DNA from: Desulfobacteraceae bacterium UBA5616
GTDB taxonomy: Bacteria > Desulfobacterota > Desulfobacteria > Desulfobacterales > UBA5616
Direction of reading: 5' to 3'
Assembly (NCBI GenBank): GCA_002423615.1
Contig: DIKO01000052.1
Span: 7,583-71,582, forward strand
Length of the DNA: 64,000 nucleotides
Shown one piece after another: positions 50,727 through 58,129 of this stretch (positions are counted from its first letter, which is position 1; each line of letters begins with the position of its first letter). A program made the translations under genes and the position numbers. A model generated the notes under the pieces. The model ran no database searches, was not told where the DNA came from, and saw only the letters and a list, made by a program, of their open reading frames with translations.

Positions 50727-51247
50727 AAAGTGTTTATGGCGCCCATTCCTATGGGGAAATCAAAATTATCGGAAGCGGAGGCGATGTCCATGTCGGAAAT
50801 TATTGTTCCATCGCCTCCGGAGTGCTGGTGATTATGGTCGGACATCGGCCGGACTGGATCACTACCTACCCGTTTTCCGACCGTCGCAAGGCCTCTCAAT
50901 GGCCCGAAGCATCAGGAATCACCGGGCATCCTCTTAAATATGGCAATCTGAATGTAGGCAATGATGTCTGGATCGGCCTGGGCGTAACCTTGATCGGCGG
51001 CATCACTATCGGCGATGGAGCGATTATCGCCGCCGGCGCAGTTGTGGCAAAGGACGTTAAGCCCTTCAGCATTGTGGCGGGCTGCCCTGCGAAGCTGGTG
51101 CGGTTCAGATTCACGGAAGATCAGATATCAGCCCTGCTGGATATTGGATGGTGGAACTGGCCGGAAAGCAGAATACGAGAAAATCTGCCGCTGATGTGCA
51201 GCGACAGGATTGACCAATTTATATCCATTCACAGAGGGGGATTATGA
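50723..51247 (+). CDS. Hexapeptide-repeat O-acetyltransferase
   Basis: 174 residues with left-handed beta-helix repeats: GDVHVGNYCSIASGVLVIMV, then NLNVGNDVWIGLGVTLIGGI, TIGDGAIIAAGAVVAKDVKP and AGCPAKLVRFRF. Catalytic His is likely in MVGHRPDW. This is the CatB/xenobiotic or sugar O-acetyltransferase family, cytoplasmic, using acetyl-CoA. Within a glycosyltransferase operon it probably acetylates a nucleotide sugar or glycan. ATGA overlaps on both sides. Confidence 0.88.
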   Translation: MKSVYGAHSYGEIKIIGSGGDVHVGNYCSIASGVLVIMVGHRPDWITTYPFSDRRKASQWPEASGITGHPLKYGNLNVGNDVWIGLGVTLIGGITIGDGAIIAAGAVVAKDVKPFSIVAGCPAKLVRFRFTEDQISALLDIGWWNWPESRIRENLPLMCSDRIDQFISIHRGGL

Positions 51248-51777
51248 GGCCTTGGAGAAATACCGAACACCGTGACCTTATCGTTGAGCTGGCGAGGCTT
51301 TTTCAGCCGCACACCTACGTCGAGATCGGAGTTAAACGCGGATATGTGTTCAATTCGGTTTCACCTCATGTAAAACGCGCTGTGGCGGTAGATATCGCGC
51401 CGATGGATCGTGTTGTGCGGCTCCCCCATGTGGAGATTCATCAGTGCATGTCGGCTGAATTCTCAAGGCAATGGCGGGATCCCATAGACCTTTTATTTAT
51501 CGATGCGGATCACCGGAAAGAGGCGGTTCTGGAAGATTTTGACAATTTTTCGGCCTGTGTTCGTGAGGGATCCGGACTGATATTGCTTCATGATACCCAT
51601 CCTGTAAAAGACGAACTGATGAGTGACGGGTATTGCGGCAACGCATGGGAAGCTGCTGCGGAGATCCATTCCGCCGTATATTATTCAGATTTCGAAATCG
51701 TGACGCTGCCGGGTCCCTGGGCCGGTTTATCCATATGCCGCAAAGTCACCGGCGGCCATCTATCTGTAAGGATTTAA
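51244..51777 (+). CDS. Class I SAM-dependent methyltransferase
   Basis: 177 residues. HTYVEIGVKRGYVFNSVSPH (motif I region), AVAVDIAP, and IDLLFIDADHRKEAVLEDFD, then LILLHDTHPVKDEL, fit Methyltransf_24-type enzymes, which often methylate sugars. Overlaps the previous gene by four bases; the next ATG follows immediately after its stop. Probably modifies the glycan made by neighbouring enzymes (inference). Confidence 0.8.
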   Translation: MRPWRNTEHRDLIVELARLFQPHTYVEIGVKRGYVFNSVSPHVKRAVAVDIAPMDRVVRLPHVEIHQCMSAEFSRQWRDPIDLLFIDADHRKEAVLEDFDNFSACVREGSGLILLHDTHPVKDELMSDGYCGNAWEAAAEIHSAVYYSDFEIVTLPGPWAGLSICRKVTGGHLSVRI

Positions 51778-52512
51778 ATGATTCATTTGCTTATATGCGC
51801 AACTAGACGATCCGGGCTGTCTGATAGAACATTCAGGTCTTTCAGGAAAAATCTGTTTAAAAGGCACCAGGTCAACGCCATTTTGAACGTTGATCCAGTC
51901 GGTCCGGATCCGGATCCGCTGGGTGTTGTCGCTGCGGTTGAACGATATTTTAACCTTGTGCAGTGGCATTCTCCAGACCAACCATCGTTTCCTGAGGCGT
52001 TTAAGCGATTATGGTCCGCTCAGATTCCCGGAGATTATGTCTTTTGGCTGGAGGATGACTGGGAGATGGTTGTGAGCGGCGATCTGTCGTCCATGATCCG
52101 GATTATGGACGACAACCCGGATCTCGCTTTTTTGCGCCTACCCTGGAAACCGACCGGTTCGATTGGGATGAAAAACTGGAAATATATTTTCCCGTTTACT
52201 GGTCTATTTTTCGAATGCCCTGCATCTCTTCGCAGGGAGGTCGGATTCTGCGGGCACCCGAGCCTGATCCGGGCAGAGTTTGTTCGGAACTGCGCCCCCT
52301 GGATAGATGGAACAAAAAACCCTGAAAAGCAATTCCATTATGGGCGGCCAGAGCTTCTTCAGGAAGTCGACCGATGGCGGTTTGGTGTTTTCGGGTTTCC
52401 GAATCAGCCGGCTGCGATCTTGGACATAGGCCGAGACTGGATGATTAAAAACGGATACCGCAAGGCCGGCAGTAAAGCATTTTTCACACAGTGGGAGAAT
52501 ATAAATGCCTGA
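51778..52512 (+). CDS. GT-A-fold glycosyltransferase-like protein
   Basis: 244 residues, start directly after the methyltransferase stop. MIHLLICATRRSGLSDRTFR, then FWLEDDWEMVVSGDLSSMIR carries a DxD-type EDDW motif; the rest (PAAILDIGRDWMIKNGYRKA) is family-specific. It resembles GT2-like enzymes without matching any one I can name. Soluble. Overlaps the next gene by eight bases. Confidence 0.7.
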   Translation: MIHLLICATRRSGLSDRTFRSFRKNLFKRHQVNAILNVDPVGPDPDPLGVVAAVERYFNLVQWHSPDQPSFPEAFKRLWSAQIPGDYVFWLEDDWEMVVSGDLSSMIRIMDDNPDLAFLRLPWKPTGSIGMKNWKYIFPFTGLFFECPASLRREVGFCGHPSLIRAEFVRNCAPWIDGTKNPEKQFHYGRPELLQEVDRWRFGVFGFPNQPAAILDIGRDWMIKNGYRKAGSKAFFTQWENINA

Positions 52513-53428
52513 ATTGAGCGTAATTGTACCCTTCTGCAACGAACACCCACAGGTGTTGTTTACAATTCAATCCATAGCCCAGGAGCTGATCGGCCGCGTG
52601 GATTTCGAAATCCTGGCTGTGGATAATTATTGTGACCAGGTGAAGGCCCAGGGCCGCGATCCGGATGGGGGCGGGACTTCCGTTGAAGCATGCTCCAAAG
52701 GAAATCCCTGGTTGAAATACCTCAAATATACGGACAAACTTTCTCACTGGCAGGCCAAAAACCATGCCGTTCATAATTCATCAGGATCTATCCTGTGGTT
52801 TTGCGATGCCCATTGCGTGGTGAGCCGGGATTCTCTCTATAACATGCTCCAATATTATCGGGCTAACCATGACGAGTTAAATGGGACTATCCACCTCCCC
52901 CTGACATATAAGATCCTGGAGTGGCGCCGCCTGATTTACAAACTGGTCAATAATCTGAATCGCGGAGAAATTGCGTATAGTTTTACGGGATTTCCCGGTG
53001 CCGCCAGAGAGCCGTTTTCGGTAGCGTGTATGTCAACCTGCGGGATGATGATGACCCGAGAGCTTTATGACGAACTGGGCGGGTGGCCTGTGGAACTGGG
53101 TATTTACGGCGGTGGCGAGCATTTTATCAATTTTGCCCTGGCTGTAATGGGCAAAACCAAAACCATCTATCCGTCCGGGCCTTTGTTTCATCATGGAGAC
53201 AAACGCGGATATGAGTGGAATTATAACGACTACACCAGGAACCGGACTATCGCGTCCTATATGTTCGGCGGCAAGACCCTGGCAGAGAAATTTATTGATC
53301 ATCGAAAGGGCAATCCTGATGTTTTGCAATCCATCCTTTCCGACGTTCTTTCAAAATGCAGAGAACATCGAGAGCGAATCAAAAAACATCAGGTGATCCG
53401 CATCGAGGAGTGGGCGGAAAAGGCATAA
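52505..53428 (+). CDS. GT2/GT27-like glycosyltransferase with polypeptide GalNAc-transferase-type motifs
   Basis: 307 residues. The GT-A start ELSVIVPFCNEHPQVLFTIQ is followed by DAHC at residues 101-104 (SGSILWFCDAHCVVSRDSLY), the same DxH context as the DAHCE motif of polypeptide GalNAc-transferases. Later STCGMMMTRELYDELGGWPV, then ELGIYGGGEHFINFALAVMG resembles their AGGLF..G.YD and WGGEN regions, and FHHGDKRGYEW could be the closing His loop. There is no ricin-type lectin domain. It is the last gene of the operon, followed by a terminator. If the resemblance is functional, it could start O-glycans on threonines. Confidence 0.75.
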   Translation: MPELSVIVPFCNEHPQVLFTIQSIAQELIGRVDFEILAVDNYCDQVKAQGRDPDGGGTSVEACSKGNPWLKYLKYTDKLSHWQAKNHAVHNSSGSILWFCDAHCVVSRDSLYNMLQYYRANHDELNGTIHLPLTYKILEWRRLIYKLVNNLNRGEIAYSFTGFPGAAREPFSVACMSTCGMMMTRELYDELGGWPVELGIYGGGEHFINFALAVMGKTKTIYPSGPLFHHGDKRGYEWNYNDYTRNRTIASYMFGGKTLAEKFIDHRKGNPDVLQSILSDVLSKCREHRERIKKHQVIRIEEWAEKA

Positions 53429-53483
53429 ACATGAACAATAAAAGGGGGCGCCTTATGTAAAAAATCAACCAAAACTGAAGGAT

Positions 53484-53527
53484 AAAAAACCTGGCCAAAT
53501 TAACAATGTGATTCGGACAGGTTTTTT
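53484..53527 (+). terminator. Terminator of the glycosylation operon
   Basis: AAAAAACCTG (53484-53493) and CAGGTTTTTT (53518-53527) form a perfect 10-bp stem with a T-run, 56 bases after the last gene's stop and just before the right-end transposase sites. It would prevent read-through into host DNA. Confidence 0.75.
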
Positions 53528-53553
53528 GCGTCTAAAGGTTGACTGCTCCGATC

Positions 53554-53601
53554 TTTCTCAAACCATTTGTGTTCTTTTCTCAAACCATTTGGCTAACTAT
53601 A
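53554..53601. promoter_or_regulatory. Right-end transposase-binding sites (R2, R1) and prophage end
   Basis: TTTCTCAAACCATTTG occurs twice (53554-53569 and 53576-53591), 22 bases apart, inverted relative to the left-end motifs; the R1 copy ends 10 bases from the terminus ...AACTATA at 53601. Reverse complement gives AAATGGTTTGAGAAA, the same as L2/L3. Together with the left end these define the element. Confidence 0.8.
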
Positions 53602-53606
53602 ATGGC
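53602..53606 (+). repeat. Target-site duplication, right copy (ATGGC)
   Basis: Second copy of the 5-bp duplication; in host frame it supplies the ATG GC of the restored RPEGVMALDGG. Pairs with 10161-10165. Confidence 0.8.
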
Positions 53607-54411
53607 CCTGGACGGCGGCATCCTTTACACCGCCGATGCCCGGGGACGATGCGCCGGAATCGACGCCGGCGGCGATGTGACTTTTTTCGGCGATGTCGGC
53701 GGCGCTCCCAACGGGATATGCGTTGATCCCAGGGGAAACTGCATCATCGCCAATATCGGGAACGGAGAGGTCCAGTCCCTTTCCCCCGACGGTTCCCATG
53801 AGGTTCTTCTCACCGAAGCGGATGGCAGGAATTTGCCTGCACCGAATTTTCCCTACCTGGATTTCAAGGGCCGCCTCTGGGTTTCCAATTCCACGGAAAA
53901 AGAAGACCTCAATGCAGCGCTTCAGAATCCTGCCCCGGACGGCTGTGTGGTGGTGATGGAAAAGGGAAAGGCCCGTATCGTAGCGGACGGGATTTATTTC
54001 AGCAATGGATTGACCCTGGACCGCAACGAGGAATACCTCTACGTGGCCCAGACGATGAAACAGAACATCCTCCGCTATAAAATCAATCCCGACGGGTCTC
54101 TGGGAAATGCGGAAACCTACGGCCCCAAGACCCTGGGCGACCTCGGATTTCCCGACGGGATAGCCTTTGACGAAGCGGGGAACCTGTGGGTGACATTGCC
54201 GGCATGGAACGCGGTGGGGTATATTTCACCCAACGGGGAGTTCCAGCTGGTTCTTGAGGACAAGAGCGGAAATGTCCTGAAACGCCCCACCAACATCTGT
54301 TTCGGCGGAAAAGACCGGAAAACGGCATTTCTGGGAAGCCTGGACGGTGACTCCATTCCTTATTTCACCGTTCCCCACCCGGGGATGCGACTCGTTCATC
54401 AAAAGCCTTAG
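53602..54411 (+). pseudogene. SMP-30/gluconolactonase gene, 3' fragment
   Basis: From ATGGCCCTGGACGG the frame reads MALDGGILYTADARGRCAGI through to VPHPGMRLVHQKP and stop, a nearly complete six-bladed propeller of the SMP-30/gluconolactonase/LRE family (GAPNGICVDPRGNCIIANIG, DGIYFSNGLTLDRNEEYLYV, LGFPDGIAFDEAGNLWVTLP). These enzymes hydrolyse lactones and bind divalent metals through Asp/Asn/Glu residues. Here the first 22 residues are 43.4 kb away, so full-length product is not made. The ATG at its first base could allow an N-terminally truncated protein from phage or local transcription. Confidence 0.85.
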
Positions 54412-54469
54412 TATATGACCGCATAAGTATAAGGACGTAATTATTCCCAATAACTTTGTGTACTTGTAG

Positions 54470-54495
54470 GATGGGTGGAGCTTGCGGAACCCATC
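54470..54495. repeat. Palindromic intergenic element
   Basis: GATGGGT (54470-54476) and ACCCATC (54489-54495) flank GGAGCTTGCGGA. The form TAGGATGGGTggagc..gcggAACCCATC resembles widespread intergenic palindromes of the GATGGGT/ACCCATC type, often repeated in genomes. It sits in the 210 bases between the propeller gene and glpD; no gene is visible there. Confidence 0.5.
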
Positions 54496-54623
54496 ATTGT
54501 TGAAAGCACGTCACCGAATTTATGACCCAGATCACTCAGGCAAAGAATATTTAAGGATTTAATGGGCTATCCGTCAAGCTTCGACAATAAAAACGAATCA
54601 TCAATGACACCGGAGGAGCAGAG

Positions 54624-56183
54624 ATGAACCGGGAAGAAATGTTGGAACGCATCGGCGACAAATCCGCGAAATGGGATTTTATCGTTATCGGCGGCGGCGC
54701 AACGGGCATCGGCATCGCCGTGGAGGCGGCTTCCAGGGGTTACCGGGTGGCATTGCTGGAACAAAGCGATTTTTCCGCCGGCACATCCAGCAGAAGCACC
54801 AAGCTGATTCACGGGGGGGTCCGTTATCTGCAGCAGGGAAACGTGTCCCTGGTCCTGGAGGCCCTGAAAGAGCGGGGCATTCTTCGGCGAAACGCCCCTC
54901 ACCTGGTCCACGACCTTCCCTTCATCGTTCCGGTTTACGACTGGTGGGAAGGCCCTTTTTACGGCGTGGGGCTGAAGATTTACGACATGCTGGCCGGCAA
55001 GGCGGGTTTCGGGCCGTCCCAACTTCTATCCAAAAAAGATACCCTCGAAAAAATTCCCACGGTGGAAACCAGGGGCTTGAGAGGAGGGGTGATTTACCAC
55101 GACGGTCAATTCGACGATTCCCGCCTGGTGATCAACCTGGCCCAAACAGCCGCCGAACAGGGCGGCACCCTGGTCAATTACATGAAAGTCGTCGGGCTCC
55201 TGAAGAAAAACGATATTGTCTACGGGGTCATCGCCCGGGATATGGAAGATGAACGGGAATATGAAATCAAGGCCAGGGCCGTAATCAATGCCACCGGGGT
55301 TTTCAGCGACCAAATCCGTCAGATGGACGATCCCTCCTGTGATCCCTTCATGAGGCCCAGCCAGGGGGTCCACATCGTTCTGGACAAGTCCTTTTTACCG
55401 GGAAAAACTGCCATCATGGTTCCCCACACCGATGACGGGCGGGTGCTTTTCGCCATCCCCTGGCACGACTCGGTTCTGGTGGGCACCACCGACACCCCGG
55501 TTACCGATATCAGCATGGCGCCGCTGCCCATGGCGGAGGAAATTGAATTTCTGCTGAAACATGCGGGCCGCTACCTGACCCAGGATCCCGGTCCCGGCGA
55601 TGTGTTGAGCGTGTTTGCCGGCCTTCGACCCCTTGTCGGGGCATCCCACATGGAAACCGCTACCATCAGCCGGGAGCATGCCATATCCATCTCCAGAACG
55701 GGCCTTGTCACCATTGCCGGCGGCAAATGGACCACATACCGGAAAATGGCCGAAGAAACCCTTGACCATGCCATTGAAATCGCCCATCTGGGCTATCGCC
55801 TGCCCGTGACCCGGCACCTCCGGATTCATGGTTATCACAATCATGCCGACGAATTCGGCGACCTCAAAGCATACGGATCAGATGCCCTTGAGATTCAGGC
55901 TCTGGTGAAAAAAAACCGCCGCCTGGGGGAGACCCTGCCCGATACCTCCATATTGAAGGCCGAGGTCGTATGGTCGGTGCGGCATGAAATGGCCCGGACC
56001 GTGGAGGATTTTCTGGGCCGCCGCCGCCGGACCCTGTTTTTGAATGCCCGGGCAGCCCTGGATGCGGCCCCGGAGGTTGCCAAAATTATGGCCAGGGAAC
56101 TCGGCAGGGGAATTTTCTGGAAAAAGCAGCAGCTCCGGGCCTTCCAGAAAACGGTGGAAGCATTTTCCATCCATCGGCCGTAA
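54624..56183 (+). CDS. glpD: FAD-dependent glycerol-3-phosphate dehydrogenase
   Basis: 519 residues. FIVIGGGATGIGIAVEAASR is the FAD-binding dinucleotide fold, followed by LLEQSDFSAGTSSRSTKLIHGGVRYL and LLSKKDTLEKIPTV in family order. The middle VGTTDTPVTDISMAPL and C-terminal VTIAGGKWTTYRKMAEETLD, then WSVRHEMARTVEDFLGRRRR complete GlpD. It oxidises glycerol-3-phosphate to DHAP and passes electrons to quinone at the inner membrane. CCGGAGGAGCAGAG precedes the ATG. (Motif strings are quoted in pieces.). Confidence 0.95.
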   Translation: MNREEMLERIGDKSAKWDFIVIGGGATGIGIAVEAASRGYRVALLEQSDFSAGTSSRSTKLIHGGVRYLQQGNVSLVLEALKERGILRRNAPHLVHDLPFIVPVYDWWEGPFYGVGLKIYDMLAGKAGFGPSQLLSKKDTLEKIPTVETRGLRGGVIYHDGQFDDSRLVINLAQTAAEQGGTLVNYMKVVGLLKKNDIVYGVIARDMEDEREYEIKARAVINATGVFSDQIRQMDDPSCDPFMRPSQGVHIVLDKSFLPGKTAIMVPHTDDGRVLFAIPWHDSVLVGTTDTPVTDISMAPLPMAEEIEFLLKHAGRYLTQDPGPGDVLSVFAGLRPLVGASHMETATISREHAISISRTGLVTIAGGKWTTYRKMAEETLDHAIEIAHLGYRLPVTRHLRIHGYHNHADEFGDLKAYGSDALEIQALVKKNRRLGETLPDTSILKAEVVWSVRHEMARTVEDFLGRRRRTLFLNARAALDAAPEVAKIMARELGRGIFWKKQQLRAFQKTVEAFSIHRP

Positions 56184-56198
56184 ATTCAGGGGTCAGAC

Positions 56199-57407
56199 TC
56201 AGATCCAGACGATCAGCATCAACAGGGATATCAGGGTAACGGGGACGCCGATGACGGCATGGTCGCGGAAACCGATGCGGATCCCGAAATGGGAGGCCTG
56301 TTCCGCCACGATGAGATTGGCGATGCTCCCCAGGAGAAAGAGGTTGCCGGCAAAGGTGCTGGACAGGGCCAGGGTGTACCACTGGGCCGGCGCATGGGGG
56401 TCCAGGAACTGAATCAGGAGCATGACGGCCGGAACATTGCTGACCATGTTGCTTAAAATGGTGGAGACCCCCGTCAGAACCCACAGCCTTTGGAGGTCCA
56501 CCCCGTTTTCGGCCAACGCGTAAACCGCGTTGCTGAGCATCTCTCCCTGTGAAACGCCTTCTACGATGATAAACAATGCGCAGAACAGGGTGATGAGATG
56601 CCAGTCCACAAGTCCCAGAATGTCCCGTGTTTTCATTTTTCGGCTGCACAAAAGGATCCCGGCGATGGCGATGGCCGAAATTTCCCTGGGAATGGGAGAG
56701 AAAAACAGCGCCACAAGGATCAACACGGCGGCTATCCCCTTGGCGGTCTGCCAGGGATTGAATGCGGGCCAGCCTTCCAGGGGTTTTTCGGGGAGTATCC
56801 GGTCCTGGATAAAAAATTTTTTCCGGTACATCAGCCGGATAAACGCATACGCCGCAACAAGGGCCAGGATCGACGGGGGTGCGCACCATAATATGAAATC
56901 CCCGAAATCCAGATGCCCGACCTGGCCGATGAGCATGTTCTGGGGATTGCCGATAATGGTGGCCGCGGATCCGATGTTGCTGGCGACTGCCAGTCCGATG
57001 AGAAAGGGCAAAGGGTTCATCCTCACATCGATCAACGCCAGGGCCAGCACCGGCGTAAAGGCGAAGCAGACGATGTCATTGGCCAGAACCGCGGATAGAA
57101 CAGCGGCCACCATCATCAGCACGAAAAGAAAAAGCCCCGGACGGGACAGAAACACGGTGATTCCGGCGGCAAGCCGGGTGTAAAATCCGCCGAGCCGGAG
57201 CTGGGCGGAGATGATCATCAGGGAATAGAGCAGGAGGATGGTGGCCAGATCGATGGAATGGGCCGCACCGGCCGGTGGTAAGGTCCCGGAAACAACCATG
57301 GCGATGGCCCCCATAAGGGCGAGGCCCACGCGGTCAAGGGCAAGCCCGGGAATCTTTCCCAGAGCGATGCCCAGATAGGTCAAACTGAAAATCACCAATG
57401 CCGTCAT
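56199..57407 (-). CDS. ArsB/NhaD-type (SLC13-like) anion transporter
   Basis: About 402 residues with ten or more membrane segments. The ATG at 57407 (MTALVIFSLTYLGIALGKIP) is preferred over a longer frame from 57563 that adds a polar, non-family N-terminus. NPQNMLIGQVGHLDFGDFIL is the typical family signature (NPQN), and DHAVIGVPVTLISL ends it. It moves an anion such as arsenite, citrate or a dicarboxylate; substrate unknown. It converges on glpD with only 15 bases between. Confidence 0.85.
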   Translation of the reverse strand: MTALVIFSLTYLGIALGKIPGLALDRVGLALMGAIAMVVSGTLPPAGAAHSIDLATILLLYSLMIISAQLRLGGFYTRLAAGITVFLSRPGLFLFVLMMVAAVLSAVLANDIVCFAFTPVLALALIDVRMNPLPFLIGLAVASNIGSAATIIGNPQNMLIGQVGHLDFGDFILWCAPPSILALVAAYAFIRLMYRKKFFIQDRILPEKPLEGWPAFNPWQTAKGIAAVLILVALFFSPIPREISAIAIAGILLCSRKMKTRDILGLVDWHLITLFCALFIIVEGVSQGEMLSNAVYALAENGVDLQRLWVLTGVSTILSNMVSNVPAVMLLIQFLDPHAPAQWYTLALSSTFAGNLFLLGSIANLIVAEQASHFGIRIGFRDHAVIGVPVTLISLLMLIVWI

Positions 57408-57669
57408 GGGATATCCCCAGGTCCGATGCCCTGTTTGCCGCTGACTTCTTTTGTTCAGACGGATGAAGCCCCTTTTCAGGACTTCAGCCTGGATGAAAGA
57501 GCTGCTATCATAATCGGTTGATTCTGTAAAGGCGGTTGACAGGTCAAAAAGAGGTCCGGGCATAAATCAACTGTGGCCGAAAAAGGGGGAATCATGGTAT
57601 GAAGCCTGAAAAAATCCCTGACCGATCACCTGAAATCGAGAATCATTTTTTACACGAAAGGGGAACGCC

Positions 57670-57894
57670 ATGCCGTTTGTCACCGTGAGAGTATTCAAAG
57701 GGTCCTTGACCGATGAACAGAAAGCGAAGATCCAAAACGGTATCACCGATGTGATGACCGAGGTGGAAGGTTGCGGCAAACCTGAGTTCCGCCCGCATGT
57801 CTGGGTGGCCATTGAGGAAATCGAGGACAAAAACTGGTCATTCGGAGGTGTGCCGGGATCGCTTGAACTGCTGAATGCATTTGTTAAATCATAG
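57670..57894 (+). CDS. 4-oxalocrotonate tautomerase family protein
   Basis: 74 residues beginning MPFVTVRVFKGSLTDEQKAK; after Met removal Pro1 would be the catalytic base of the tautomerase fold. GGCxxPEFRPHVWVAIEEIE matches the small 4-OT group. AAGGGGAACGCC precedes the start. It is alone between the transporter (divergent) and the sigma-54 regulator. Substrate unknown. Confidence 0.85.
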   Translation: MPFVTVRVFKGSLTDEQKAKIQNGITDVMTEVEGCGKPEFRPHVWVAIEEIEDKNWSFGGVPGSLELLNAFVKS

Positions 57895-57994
57895 CAGGCC
57901 CTTTATCAGATAATTCGACCATCCGGGGCCAGGTCAAAAATTTATCCAATCAGGCCTGACCAGTGAACAGCCTGTGAAAACCTTTTGAATAAAA

Positions 57995-58057
57995 AAAGAA
58001 AGTGCCCTATTGTCGTTAAGATTTCCCGATCAAGACGATCGTGTGGGCACTTTCTTT
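57995..58057 (+). terminator. Long-stem hairpin ahead of the sigma-54 regulator
   Basis: AAAGAAAGTGCCC (57995-58007) and GGGCACTTTCTTT (58045-58057) form a perfect 13-bp stem; the 37-base loop can itself fold (CGATC/GATCG). T-rich sequence follows on either strand. It can terminate the tautomerase transcript or attenuate the regulator gene. It lies over the most upstream start codon (58010) of the regulator frame, which makes ATG 58130 more likely. Confidence 0.6.
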
Positions 58058-58129
58058 AAAATTTGCCAAGCCCGAGTCGTGAGGGAGAAGAAGGCGGTAA
58101 AAGGAGGCCGGCAATCCGGAAACTCTGAA

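Larger units (their letters stand above)
10166..53601. mobile_element. Complete Mu-like transposable prophage with siphovirus-type tail
   Basis: The 43.4-kb element holds a MuA-type DDE transposase, MuB-type ATPase, GemA, Mu gp25/26/27/28/29/F/G/I-like head genes, gp36 and gp37 homologues, a lambda-E-type capsid, tail tube, tape measure, lysis genes and a repressor. No tail sheath or baseplate wedge genes are visible, so the tail is inferred to be long and non-contractile (B3/D3112 style). Both ends carry the same motif, AAATGG(t/a)(t/a)TGAGA, in inverted orientation and are flanked by a 5-bp duplication. All core frames are open, so it looks functional. The extreme bases are TAT...ATA, not the TG...CA of Mu. 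Confidence 0.93.

Noticed and set aside
46770..53428. A classical gtrABC seroconversion cassette.
   Set aside because: No GtrA flippase, no GtrB-type bactoprenol transferase with C-terminal membrane helices, and no multi-membrane GtrC were seen; the glycosyltransferases all look soluble.
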